64,000 bases of DNA, from positions 5,890,001 to 5,954,000 of the forward strand of contig JADKAF010000001.1 in NCBI GenBank assembly GCA_016719295.1. The letters run 5' to 3'. Positions 27,183 through 35,807 of this stretch are shown here, piece after piece. Made by a program: the position numbers and the translations under genes. The DNA comes from Planctomycetota bacterium (GTDB lineage: Bacteria > Planctomycetota > UBA1135 > JADKAF01). The notes beneath the pieces were generated by a model. It saw only the letters and a list, made by a program, of their open reading frames with translations. It was not told the origin of the DNA and ran no database searches. How positions within the stretch are numbered: the first letter of the stretch is position 1; every line of letters begins with the position of its first letter.

Positions 27183-27620
27183 TCAGTGCGAGCCTGCGGT
27201 CGCGAGCACCTGGTCGCCGACGGCGGCGCTCATCGGCGCGCCTTCGACGGGCTTCGCCGAGACCTTGGTTTCCTCGAAGATCGAGGCGACCTCGACCAAG
27301 CCCTTGAAGCCGGCGGAGCCGACGATGGCGAAGCGCGTTCCCACGACGGCGCTGTTGCCCGGGCGGAGGCGCAGCATGAGCTGGCCGCCGGAGGCCGAGA
27401 CGTCGGTCACTTCGCCAAGCGCGCCCTCGGCGATCTTCTGGGCCGGGGAGCCCGGCGTCGCGTGGGCCTCGAGGCGCGCCTCGAGGCGGCTCACGCGCTC
27501 CTTCATCGTGCGCTGGTTGGGCTCTTCCTCGGGCTCGCGGATCGTCTCTTTCACGATGATGCAGCCGGCGGCGAAGAGGCCGAGGAGAGCGGCGGTGGTC
27601 AGGGACAGAGCGGTTCTCAT
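27183..27620 (-). CDS. Small coiled-coil lipoprotein
   Basis: The product is 145 residues from ATG 27620. The signal peptide ends in a lipobox (LFAAGC, Cys20), so it should be lipid-anchored. Residues 33-55 form a short coiled coil (TMKERVSRLEARLEAH). The C-terminal 80 residues are a beta-rich domain with GEVTDVSASGGQLMLRLRPG and AIVGSAGFKGLVEVASI, resembling outer-membrane-associated beta-sandwich or stalk proteins. It is 74 nt downstream of argS on the same strand and may share its transcript. Function unknown. Confidence 0.85.
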   Translation of the reverse strand: MRTALSLTTAALLGLFAAGCIIVKETIREPEEEPNQRTMKERVSRLEARLEAHATPGSPAQKIAEGALGEVTDVSASGGQLMLRLRPGNSAVVGTRFAIVGSAGFKGLVEVASIFEETKVSAKPVEGAPMSAAVGDQVLATAGSH

Positions 27621-27694
27621 GGGATGCTGGTCCTTCAACGAGTTCTCGTGCGCGGAGCTCGGGCGGATCGGGCGCACGGACTGAGTACGGGCTC

Positions 27695-29470
27695 CTACAT
27701 GCGCTCGACGGTACGAATGCCGAGCAGGCCGAGCACCAGACGCAGGCGCTCGGCTGCCAGATAGGAGAGCTCGAGGCGCGCGGCGCGCACCCCTTCCTCC
27801 TCGGCCTTCAGGATCGGGCAGTCGTGGTAGAAGCGATTGAAGAGCGTCGCCAAGTCGTAGGCGTAACGGCAGAGCGGGGTAGCGGCGAGCTCGCGCTCGT
27901 ATTCGGAGAAGACGTCCTCGCATTTCGCGAGGTGGAGGGCGAGCTCGCGCTCGGCCGGGTGCGTGAAGCGGAGCTCCCCGAGCAGGACCTTCGAGGCGGC
28001 GTCCGCGCCGGCCTTCTCGAAGACGCTGCGGATGCGGACGTAGGCGTAGAGCAGGTAGACCCCGGTGTCGCCCTGGACCGCCAGCATCTGGTCCCAGTCG
28101 AAGACGTAGTCGGTGTCGGGGCGCTGCTTGAGATCGGTGTACTTGAGCCCGGCCACCGTGAGGCGCAGGGCAATCTCGGTGCGCTCGGAGGGCGCGAGCT
28201 CCGCGTTCTTCTCGAGGGCGATCTTCTCGCAGCGCTCGACGCCTTCGGCGAGGAGCTCGCGGATCTTCACCGTGCCGCCCGCGCGGGTCTTGAAGCGGAC
28301 CTTCTTCTTCTTGCCGTCCTCTTCGATCTCGCGCTGGATGACGCCGTAGCCGACGTGCGTGAACACCGTGCTCTCGGGCAGCCAGCCCGCCTTCCGCGCG
28401 ACCGCCGCCATCATCTCGAAGTGCAGGCTCTGGCCGCGGTCGGTGACGATCACGATGCGATCGGCGCGCAGGTTCCGCACGCGGTGGCGCATCGCGGCGA
28501 GATCGGTGGTCGTGTAGTTGTAGCCCCCGTCGGCCTTCTGCACGATCGCGGGCAGCGGCTCGCCCTCGCGGTTCACGAAGCCGTCGACGAAGACGACCTT
28601 CGCGCCCTCCGAGGTCGTGAGCAGGCCCAAGCGCTGCAAGTCGTCGAGCACGACCGACAGGTCTGCGTTGTACGAGCTCTCGGGCCGGTCGTGCTCCGGC
28701 TTCATCGTGACGTCGAGGCGCTGGTAGATCTCGGCGCAGTTCGCGAGCGTCACATCCATCAAGCGCCGCCACGCCGCGCGCGAGCTCGGCTCGCCTTGCT
28801 GGAGCTTCAGCGCTTCCTCGGCGGCGTCGCGCGCGAAGGCCGGGTCGTCCTTTCGCAGGGAAGATCCCTGCGTGTAGAGCGCCTCGATCTGCGGGAGATC
28901 GAGCCGCTCCAGCGCCGCGAGGTCGGGGCCGAACTCGCGCTTCAGCACCGCGACCAGCGTGCCGAAGTTGGTGCCCCAGTCGCCGTAGTGGTTCTGCCGC
29001 AGCACCGTGTGGCCGAGGAACTCGAGCGTGCGCGCGATCGAGTCGCCGATCACGGTCGTGCGGAAGGTGCCGACGTGCAGGTCCTTCGCGAGGTTCGGGC
29101 TCGAGTAGTCGACGACGACGCGCTGGGGGGCGGAGCGCGGAGCGACGCCGCAGCGCGGGTCGCCGTGCGTCGCCATGAGCGCGCTCGCCAGCGCGCGATC
29201 CTCGATGCGCAGGTTCACGAAGCCGGGGCCGGCGATCTCGGGCGCGGCGCAGAGCCCGGCGAGGTCGAGCTTCTCGACGATCTTCAGCGCCAGGTCGCGG
29301 GGCTTCGAGCCGAGCGCCTTCGCCGCGGGCAGCGCCGCGTTGCACTGGAAGTCGCCGAAGCGCGGGTCGCGCGAGGGCTGCAGCAGGCTCTCGCCTTGCG
29401 CATGCTCGGGGCCGAGGGCGGCGACGACGGCCGCTTCGACGCGGCGGCGGATCTCCTGGTGGAGGCTCAT
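27695..29470 (-). CDS. argS: Arginyl-tRNA synthetase
   Basis: The product is 591 residues, the usual length for ArgRS, from ATG 29470. It charges tRNA-Arg with arginine. The N-terminal Add-1 domain (residues 1-100) precedes the catalytic core with DYSSPNLAKDLHVGTFRTT, where the HIGH-like motif reads H132-V-G-T135. FKTRAGGTVK stands in place of KMSKS, as in E. coli ArgRS. The C-terminal DALR anticodon-binding domain ends with LELSYLAAERLRLVLGLLGI. The HVGT motif differs from the common HVGH, so the last ligand position is changed. Everything else looks functional; it is the only synthetase in the window. Confidence 0.96.
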   Translation of the reverse strand: MSLHQEIRRRVEAAVVAALGPEHAQGESLLQPSRDPRFGDFQCNAALPAAKALGSKPRDLALKIVEKLDLAGLCAAPEIAGPGFVNLRIEDRALASALMATHGDPRCGVAPRSAPQRVVVDYSSPNLAKDLHVGTFRTTVIGDSIARTLEFLGHTVLRQNHYGDWGTNFGTLVAVLKREFGPDLAALERLDLPQIEALYTQGSSLRKDDPAFARDAAEEALKLQQGEPSSRAAWRRLMDVTLANCAEIYQRLDVTMKPEHDRPESSYNADLSVVLDDLQRLGLLTTSEGAKVVFVDGFVNREGEPLPAIVQKADGGYNYTTTDLAAMRHRVRNLRADRIVIVTDRGQSLHFEMMAAVARKAGWLPESTVFTHVGYGVIQREIEEDGKKKKVRFKTRAGGTVKIRELLAEGVERCEKIALEKNAELAPSERTEIALRLTVAGLKYTDLKQRPDTDYVFDWDQMLAVQGDTGVYLLYAYVRIRSVFEKAGADAASKVLLGELRFTHPAERELALHLAKCEDVFSEYERELAATPLCRYAYDLATLFNRFYHDCPILKAEEEGVRAARLELSYLAAERLRLVLGLLGIRTVERM

Positions 29471-29646
29471 CGAGAGGGGGGTGCGGGAACGCGGCGGGAT
29501 GGGAAGAGCCCCGCAACATAGAGGAGCGAGTGGGGCGGTCAAGGGGGCCGCGGCGGGGGGCGTGGAGGAAATTCGCCTTCGGCGGTCACACGCCGCGCGG
29601 CGTTTCGCTGGGAGGGGGCGTCGCTCCCCGCATTGGAGGTTCCTCG

Positions 29647-30903
29647 ATGTCTCTCTCTGTCTCGCTCCGCGCCTTCGACTCCCTGGCGCTCACCGCGCTC
29701 GTCGGCGCCGCACTCTGCTCCCTCGGTTCGGCGCAGTCCTCGCAGCGCATCATCGGCTTGACGCGGAACGCCCCCTTCGTCGTCTCGCAGGACGTGAACA
29801 CCTGCAACGTCGGCATCTGCCCGGTGGCGCTCCCGCCGTCTTCGACCCTCGCCGGCTTCGTCGGCGGCACCGCGCACGACCCGCGCGACCGCGGCACCTT
29901 CGTCTCGAACGGCTTGCAGATGGCGAAGATCGATGTGCGCTCGACCGCGTGCATGCCGCTCTGTCCGGTCCTACCCGTGCCGAACACGACGCCGAACAAC
30001 CCGGTCACGGGCATGGCGTACAACGAGACCACAAATACGCTGTTCATCACCGATGCGTCGAACATCATCCGCTGGTACTCGGTAGCGGGCGGATGTCAGC
30101 TCACCCTGATCAACCGCTGCATCGCCCCGATCTCCGCGGTCGAGATCCTCACCGGCTGCGCGACCGATGACTTGAACGGCCTCATCTTCTACTCGGCGGT
30201 GGTGCCCGGCGTGGTGGGTGGACGCGTCTATGTCGCGCCGCAGACGAACCCCTGCGCCATCCTCTGCGCGCACCCCATCCTGCAGTGCGGCGCGAACCCG
30301 ATGGCGCCGCTCACGGGCCTCGCGTTCGACACCTGCACGCGGACACTCTGGGCCACCGACGGCCGCATGTCCGTGGCGCACAACTTCGATTCGACGACCT
30401 GCACGCTGTTTCCCCAAGTCCAGTGCTGCATCAACACCTCGGGCGACCCCTATGTCGGCCTCTGCATCCTGCCGCCCACCGAGGCGAGCGCGGGCCCGAG
30501 CTGCACCAGCCTGCCCTGCCCCTCCTGCCCGACGATGCGCCACGCGCTCCGCGGCGATCCCAGCATCGGGAACCCGGCCTTCGCGCTCGAGCTGAACAAC
30601 GCTCCGGGCGGCACCGCGGCTTGGCTGGTCCTGAACCTCGGTCCGTGCGCCGGCCCCGGGGTCCTCGCTCCGCCGCTCTGCGCGCCGATCCTGGTGCCTT
30701 TCGCCCCGCCCTGGCTCACGGTCGGCCCGATCGGAACTGGCGGCGCCGTCGGCACCTGCTCCGGCAACCTGAGCCTCTCCTTCCCGATCCCGCTGAGCCC
30801 CATGTTCTGCGGGCTCACGGTGAGCACGCAGTACATCGGCCTCTGCGGCGGGCCCGGGACCTTCGTGTCGAACTGCCTCTCCTGGACCATCGGGTCGACC
30901 TAG
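29647..30903 (+). CDS. Cysteine-rich secreted protein, paralogue A
   Basis: The product is 418 residues. ATG 29647 has a GGAGG site 7 nt upstream and starts a signal peptide ending near LGSAQ. The mature protein has about 24 cysteines, often in CxxxxC or CC patterns, which suggests disulfide bonds outside the cytoplasm. The first part resembles a propeller (TGMAYNETTNTLFITD, FDTCTRTLWATDG). The last 120 residues carry the shared planctomycete C-terminal domain (GNPAFALELNNAPGGTAAWL, FPIPLSPMFCGLTVSTQ, SNCLSWTIG). It is a tandem paralogue of the next gene, with identical length. Function unknown. Confidence 0.85.
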   Translation: MSLSVSLRAFDSLALTALVGAALCSLGSAQSSQRIIGLTRNAPFVVSQDVNTCNVGICPVALPPSSTLAGFVGGTAHDPRDRGTFVSNGLQMAKIDVRSTACMPLCPVLPVPNTTPNNPVTGMAYNETTNTLFITDASNIIRWYSVAGGCQLTLINRCIAPISAVEILTGCATDDLNGLIFYSAVVPGVVGGRVYVAPQTNPCAILCAHPILQCGANPMAPLTGLAFDTCTRTLWATDGRMSVAHNFDSTTCTLFPQVQCCINTSGDPYVGLCILPPTEASAGPSCTSLPCPSCPTMRHALRGDPSIGNPAFALELNNAPGGTAAWLVLNLGPCAGPGVLAPPLCAPILVPFAPPWLTVGPIGTGGAVGTCSGNLSLSFPIPLSPMFCGLTVSTQYIGLCGGPGTFVSNCLSWTIGST

Positions 30904-31058
30904 GACCGCTTCCTCGCGCGGCACGCCGCGCGATGGAAATCGGAAATCGGGGTCACGGGAAACCGGCGGCTCCGGTGTGATGGCTTGGCGGTGCCCCTAC
31001 CGCCGGAGCTCGGCGCGACTCGATCCGCCGAGCTCTCGCCCCCGTCGGAGGATTCGCG

Positions 31059-32315
31059 ATGTCTGACACCCCCTCGTTCCGCCGCCTCTCGCAGATCGCC
31101 CTCGCGGCGCTCGGCGCGACCGCGCTCTCGACCGTTGCCATGGCCCAATCCGCACCTCGCGTGATCGGCCTCACCCGCAACACGCCCGCCGTTCTCTCGC
31201 AGGACGTCGGCACCTGCAACACCTCGGTGTGCCCGGTCGGGTTGCCGGCGCCGTCCACGATCCCCGGCTTCGTGGGCGGGACCTGCGTCGATCCGCGCGA
31301 CCGTGGCGTCTTCGTGTCGAACGGATTGCAGATGGCGAAGATCGATCCGCGCTCGACGGCGTGCATGCCGCTCTGCCCGGTGCTGCCGGTGCCGAACACG
31401 ACGCCGAGCAACCCGGTGACGGGCCTCGCCTACAACGAGAGCACGAACATCCTCTACATCACCGACGGATCGAACGTGATCCGCTGGTACTCGGTGGGCG
31501 GCGGCTGCCAGCTCTCGCTGATCTTCCGCTGCATCCCTCCGATCGGCGCAGGGGAAGTGCTCACCGGCTGCGCGACCGATGACCTGAACGGCCTCATCTT
31601 CTATTCGACCGCGCTGCCCGGGACGCCCGGCGGTCGCGTCTACGTCGCGCCGCAGACCAACCCCTGCGCGGTGATCTGCGTGCACTTCATCGCCAACTGC
31701 GGCACGATCACGATGGGCCCGTTGGTCGGCCTCGCGTTCGACTCCTGTGCGCGCGTGCTCTGGGCGACGGACGGCCGCGTCGTCGTCGGCCATTCGTTCA
31801 ACTCGATCACCTGCACGATGGGGGCGCAGGTGCAGTGCTGCATCAATACCCTCGGCGATCCCTACGTCGGCCTCTGCCTCCTCCCGAGCACGGAGACGAG
31901 CAACGGTCCGAACTGCACCGCGGCGCCCTGCCCGGCGTGCCCGAGCATGACGCACGACTTCACCGGTGACCCCACGCTCGGCAATCCCACCTTCTCGCTC
32001 GACTTGAGCAACGCGCCGGGCGGCACGGTTGCCTGGCTCGTGTTGAACGTCGGCCCCTGCGCCGGGCCCGGCGTCCTCGCACCCCCGCTCTGCGCGCCGC
32101 TGCTCGTGCCCTTCGCCCCGCCGTGGCTCACGATCGGCCCGATCGGAACCGGCGGCGCCGTCGGCACCTGCACCGGCAACGTCAACCTCAACATCGCCAT
32201 CCCGATGAACCCGCTGCTCTGCGGCTTCACCCTGAGCACGCAGTATCTCGGCTTCTGCGGTGGCACCGGCTTCTTCGTCTCGAACTGCCTCTCCTGGACG
32301 ATCGGCGCGAGCTAG
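31059..32315 (+). CDS. Cysteine-rich secreted protein, paralogue B
   Basis: The product is 418 residues, the same length as the gene before it and very similar throughout; blocks such as RDRGVFVSNGLQMAKID and GGRVYVAPQTNPCA recur nearly unchanged in both. A signal peptide ends near STVAMAQS. There are about 25 cysteines in the mature part, most of them at the same places as in paralogue A. The C-terminal domain is shared (GNPTFSLDLSNAPGG, IAIPMNPLLCGFTLSTQ, SNCLSWTIG). The pair is a recent-looking tandem duplication and is followed by a terminator hairpin. Function unknown; exported structural or adhesive proteins are likely. Confidence 0.85.
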   Translation: MSDTPSFRRLSQIALAALGATALSTVAMAQSAPRVIGLTRNTPAVLSQDVGTCNTSVCPVGLPAPSTIPGFVGGTCVDPRDRGVFVSNGLQMAKIDPRSTACMPLCPVLPVPNTTPSNPVTGLAYNESTNILYITDGSNVIRWYSVGGGCQLSLIFRCIPPIGAGEVLTGCATDDLNGLIFYSTALPGTPGGRVYVAPQTNPCAVICVHFIANCGTITMGPLVGLAFDSCARVLWATDGRVVVGHSFNSITCTMGAQVQCCINTLGDPYVGLCLLPSTETSNGPNCTAAPCPACPSMTHDFTGDPTLGNPTFSLDLSNAPGGTVAWLVLNVGPCAGPGVLAPPLCAPLLVPFAPPWLTIGPIGTGGAVGTCTGNVNLNIAIPMNPLLCGFTLSTQYLGFCGGTGFFVSNCLSWTIGAS

Positions 32316-32335
32316 CTCGCGACGTCTCCTTTGGT

Positions 32336-32385
32336 ACGACGAGGCCCGGTGCTCCCCGCAGGGGGGTACCGGGCCTCGTCGTTTC
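32336..32385 (+). terminator. Rho-independent-like terminator after the cysteine-rich pair
   Basis: Fifteen-base arms (32336-32350 and 32368-32382) are perfect complements around a 17-nt loop, directly followed by TTT. It starts 20 nt after the stop of paralogue B and probably ends that transcript. Confidence 0.75.
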
Positions 32386-32430
32386 CCTCCGCACCCATTG
32401 CCATTGCCACCGTGCAGTGACAGTGCGGCT

Positions 32431-32510
32431 GTCGATCAAAAAGGGGTCTGACCCCCACTTGATCGACGACGCCGTCGATCAAGTGGGGGTCAGACCCCTT
32501 TTTGATCGAC
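32431..32510. repeat. Perfect 37-bp inverted repeat with GGGGTCTGACCCC core
   Basis: Arms at 32431-32467 and 32474-32510 are exact reverse complements separated by 6 nt. Each arm itself contains the short palindrome GGGGTCTGACCCC flanked by GATCAAAAA and ACTTGATC. It sits between convergent genes, right after the preceding terminator and 3 nt before the stop of the sulfatase gene. The core resembles REP-like palindromes spread by RAYT transposases in other genomes. No such transposase is in the window. Confidence 0.9.
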
Positions 32511-32513
32511 GGG

Positions 32514-34910
32514 TCAGCGGGAGGTGCCGAGCGCGGCTTTCGCGCGGTGGATCTGGGCTTCGTCTTCCTCGCTGAGCTGGCCTTCGCCGAGGCGGATCAG
32601 CACGCGCTTCAGCGTGCCGGTGAAGCGGTAGGGCACCTGGTAGTCCTCGCTGATCGGGGTCCCGGTGTCCTCGCCGATGTCGAGCGTCTCGTCGATCGAG
32701 GTCCGGATCGCGATCGAGTGCTCGAGGCGTCCCTTCGCGACGAGCTCCTGATCGACGTGCAGCTCGAGGGCGCCGCCCTTGCCGAGGCCGCCGTCGTAGT
32801 GGAAGACGACCTGCACCACGTGCTCACCGGGTGTCAGCGCCGCGGGGGAGACCACGCTCGTGCGGAGGACGCCGCAGAGGTTGTAGTGGAAGACGAGCTT
32901 CCCGCCGTGGACGTAGAGGCCCCAGCCGTTGAAGCGGCCGCCCTGCGTGGCGAGGACGCCTTCGGCTCCCGCGGCGGGGATCACGACGTCGGCCGCGATC
33001 TGCCAGGACTTGTTCTTGAGATCCGGCGCCGCGCCTTCGGGGATGCGCGTCTGGCCCGCGAAGTAGCTGAACACCGAGCGACCGCGCGTGAGACTCGGCC
33101 GGTTGGCGACATCCATGCGCTCCGCGCGGCTGTTGTCGATCGGTAGCACTTGGTACTTCGCGGCCTCGATCCAGAAGATGTCCTGGAGCTCGCGCAGTTT
33201 CGCCGGCTCGCGCTCCGCCAGGTTCTCCGCTTGCGTGAAGTCGCTCCGGACGTCGTAGAGCTCCCACGCGTAGGCGTCGATCGGCGGCACCTTGCCCGCC
33301 AGATCCCAGGGCGCGACCGGCGGCGTCGTCGCCGCGACCCAGCCGTCGTGGTAGACGGCGCGCGTGCCGAACATCTCGAAGTACTGCGTCGTGCGACGCG
33401 ACGGCGCCTTCGCGTCGTCGAAGCTATAGAGCATGCTGACGCCTTCGAGCGGGCGCTGCGGCACTCCGTTCAGCATCGCGGGCGCTTCCACGCCGGCGGC
33501 CTCGAGGATCGTCGGCGCGATGTCGATCACGTGGTGGAACTGCGTGCGGATCTCGCCGCGGGCCTTGATGCGCGCGGGCCAGGAGATCGCCAGTCCGTTC
33601 CGCGTGCCGCCGAAGTGCGACGCGATCTGCTTCGTCCACTGGAACGGCGTGCACATCGCATGCGCCCAGCCGATCGGGTAGTGGTTGTACGTGAGCGGGC
33701 CGCCGAGCTGCTCCATGCGCGCGCTGAGCATCTCGAAGCTCTCGGGCACGCCGTTGAAGTAGCTGATCTCGTTCGCCATCCCGTGCACGCCGCCTTCGGC
33801 GCTCGCGCCGTTGTCGCCCATGATGTAGATGACGAGCGTGTTCTCGAGCTGACCCAGGTCCTCGATGGCGCCGAGGATGCGGCCGATCTGATGGTCGCAG
33901 TGCGCGAGCGCCGCCGCGTAGACCTCCATCATGTGCGCGTAGAGGCGCTTCTCCTCGGGCTTCAGGCTGTCCCAAGCCGGGATGCCCGGCGCGCGCGGCG
34001 TGAGCTTCGCGTCGGCAGGGACGATTCCGAGCGACTTCTGCCGCGCGAAGGTCTCCTCGCGCATCGCATCCCAGCCCTGGTCGAAGCGTCCCTCGAACTT
34101 CGCGATCCACTCCTTCGGCGCGTGGTGCGGCGCGTGCGAGGTACCGGGAGAGTAGTACTGCAGCCACGGGCGCTCGGGCGCCAGCGAGCTCAGCAGGCGG
34201 ATGCGATGGATGCAGCGATCGGCGAGATCGGGATCGAGGTGGTAGTCGGGGTCATTCTCCGGCGGCTCGATCGGCTGCGTACCTTCGAAGAGCGCCGGCG
34301 CCCACTGGTTCGCGTCGCCGCCGATGAAGCCGTAGAAGTACTCGAAGCCGAGACCCGTGGGCCAGAGGTCATAGGGCCCGGCCTGGCTGCCCTGCCAGTC
34401 GGGCACGTTGTGGTTCTTGCCGTACCACGCCGTGCCGTAGCCGTTCTGCTTCAGCACCTCGGCGAAGGTGCCGCAGCTCTTCGGCATCAGCGAGTTGTAG
34501 CCGGGGAACCCGCTGCCGAGCTCCATGATCACGCCGGTCGCGGCGCTGTGGTGGTTTCGTCCGGCGAGCAGCGCCGCGCGCGTCGGCGAGCAGAGCGCGG
34601 TCGTGTGGAAGTGCGTGTAGCGCAGACCGCTCTGCGCGACGCGATCCAGCGTCGCCGTCGGCACGGGGCCGCCGAACGCCGAGGAGGCGCCGAAGCCCAC
34701 GTCGTCGATGAGCACGAGCAGGACATTCGGAGCGCCGGCGGGAGCCTTCACCTCGACAGGGAAGGACTTCACGGAGTCGGCGGCCGTGCGGCCGATCTTG
34801 CCGCGGAACGGCGGCTCGGGGCGCGGCAGCACGTCCTGCGCTTGCGCGGCGAACCCGCTCAGCGCGAGCGACGCGCCGAGGGTGGAAAGGAAACGTTGCG
34901 AGCGATGCAT
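32514..34910 (-). CDS. Large secreted arylsulfatase
   Basis: The product is 798 residues with a signal peptide ending near AQAQ25. The sulfatase fold begins with PNVLLVLIDDVGFG (metal ligands Asp69 and Asp70); the formylglycine motif is C107-S-P-T-R. Metal-site motif GDNGAS, WYGKNHNVPD and SHAPHHAPKEW follow the layout of large arylsulfatases of the AtsA type. After about residue 600 a beta-sandwich resembling a concanavalin-like lectin domain ends the protein (FNGWGLYVHGGKLVFHYN). It hydrolyses sulfate esters, probably on polysaccharides. No maturase is seen nearby. Confidence 0.94.
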   Translation of the reverse strand: MHRSQRFLSTLGASLALSGFAAQAQDVLPRPEPPFRGKIGRTAADSVKSFPVEVKAPAGAPNVLLVLIDDVGFGASSAFGGPVPTATLDRVAQSGLRYTHFHTTALCSPTRAALLAGRNHHSAATGVIMELGSGFPGYNSLMPKSCGTFAEVLKQNGYGTAWYGKNHNVPDWQGSQAGPYDLWPTGLGFEYFYGFIGGDANQWAPALFEGTQPIEPPENDPDYHLDPDLADRCIHRIRLLSSLAPERPWLQYYSPGTSHAPHHAPKEWIAKFEGRFDQGWDAMREETFARQKSLGIVPADAKLTPRAPGIPAWDSLKPEEKRLYAHMMEVYAAALAHCDHQIGRILGAIEDLGQLENTLVIYIMGDNGASAEGGVHGMANEISYFNGVPESFEMLSARMEQLGGPLTYNHYPIGWAHAMCTPFQWTKQIASHFGGTRNGLAISWPARIKARGEIRTQFHHVIDIAPTILEAAGVEAPAMLNGVPQRPLEGVSMLYSFDDAKAPSRRTTQYFEMFGTRAVYHDGWVAATTPPVAPWDLAGKVPPIDAYAWELYDVRSDFTQAENLAEREPAKLRELQDIFWIEAAKYQVLPIDNSRAERMDVANRPSLTRGRSVFSYFAGQTRIPEGAAPDLKNKSWQIAADVVIPAAGAEGVLATQGGRFNGWGLYVHGGKLVFHYNLCGVLRTSVVSPAALTPGEHVVQVVFHYDGGLGKGGALELHVDQELVAKGRLEHSIAIRTSIDETLDIGEDTGTPISEDYQVPYRFTGTLKRVLIRLGEGQLSEEDEAQIHRAKAALGTSR

Positions 34911-34950
34911 GAGATGGATGTTTCCGTTAGGCGGAGACGGTGCCAGGTGC

Positions 34951-35343
34951 TCAGGACCCGAAGGGCCAGAGGCGGTAGGAGAGCGTCGGCGTCGCGTACA
35001 GCGACGTCACGGAGATCACGCGGTCGGACTTGTCTAGGCGGAACTCGATCGTGTCGATCGCGTTGTGATCATGAGATAGGCGCACCAGCATCAAGCTCGC
35101 GACGCCGAGACCGAGCCCCAGGCCCTTCGATATCTTGAGCTGATAGCGAATGATGCGGCCGTCCTGCTCGTCGCGGATCGAGTTCGGCAGGCCGAGCGTG
35201 CGGTAGATGTCCGCCTTCGTCCGCAGCGAGGCGGAGAGGGGGAACTCCTCGGGTGGGAACTTCCCGTCGCGTGAGGTCTGGCACGCGGTCGTCGCGAGCA
35301 GGAGAGCGCTCGCGAGCGCGATCGTTCGGAGCAGGTGCATCAT
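34951..35343 (-). CDS. BamE-like small lipoprotein, third of three
   Basis: The product is 130 residues. The N-terminal signal ends with a lipobox-like site (ATTAC, Cys21). The mature domain has the SmpA/BamE pattern TKADIYRTLGLPNSIRDE followed by IIRYQLKISKG and a terminal beta hairpin (IEFRLDKSDRVI). It is the last of three overlapping lipoprotein genes; its start overlaps the previous stop by 4 bp. BamE proteins help outer-membrane protein assembly, but three different ones in a row are not the usual BamE arrangement, so the role is inferred only by fold. Confidence 0.75.
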   Translation of the reverse strand: MMHLLRTIALASALLLATTACQTSRDGKFPPEEFPLSASLRTKADIYRTLGLPNSIRDEQDGRIIRYQLKISKGLGLGLGVASLMLVRLSHDHNAIDTIEFRLDKSDRVISVTSLYATPTLSYRLWPFGS

Positions 35344-35807
35344 GGCGCGCTCGGGGGCAGGACGCGCTCCACGTGGAGCTCCGTCGGATCAGAGAACACC
35401 GGGCGCCAGCTCGTCTCGGCTGTGCCGCGCCAGACTTCCTTCACCAGGCCGTCGTCGTCGAACTCGACGAGGATGTCGTAGACCGAGCGCGCATCGCCCC
35501 ACTCGAACGGCAGACCGACGAAGTAGCGCAGCGAGAGCTCCGCGTTCTTGTCGACCCAGACCGAGTAGCGCAGCGAGTTCTGGTTGATCTCGGGGCGGAA
35601 GAGCTCCTGCGTGTTCGTGGCCGACATCGGCGGCCCGAAGCGCTTCAGCACGTCCATCCACGAAGTGCGACCGACCTCGATCCAGCTGAGGTCCAAGTCG
35701 CGGTTCTGCGGGTTCCACACCGTGGTGTGGAAAGTGCAGCCGCCGGAGAGGAAGACCGCGAGGGCGCAGCCGGTGAGCGCGGCGCGGCGTAACGCGACGT
35801 TACTCAC
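35340..35807 (-). CDS. BamE-like small lipoprotein, second of three
   Basis: The product is 155 residues with a signal peptide ending at FLSGGC (Cys24), probably lipidated. The mature part shows the same outline as its neighbours: a GRTSWMDVLKRFGPPM helix-loop element, then strands (YSVWVDKNAELSLRYFVG, YDILVEFDDDGLVKEV). It overlaps its upstream neighbour by 8 bp and its downstream neighbour by 4 bp, so the three are translated together. Function unknown beyond the fold guess. Confidence 0.75.
   Translation of the reverse strand: MSNVALRRAALTGCALAVFLSGGCTFHTTVWNPQNRDLDLSWIEVGRTSWMDVLKRFGPPMSATNTQELFRPEINQNSLRYSVWVDKNAELSLRYFVGLPFEWGDARSVYDILVEFDDDGLVKEVWRGTAETSWRPVFSDPTELHVERVLPPSAP

Noticed and set aside
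34939..34950. GGTGCCAGGTGC at the 3' end of the BamE-like operon, resembling half of a palindrome element
   Set aside because: No complementary arm is present nearby; too short to call.
33150..35138. A 662-codon open frame opposite the large sulfatase gene
   Set aside because: It is antisense to a clear sulfatase and its product is rich in Arg and Val with no domain; such frames are typical of GC-rich third positions.
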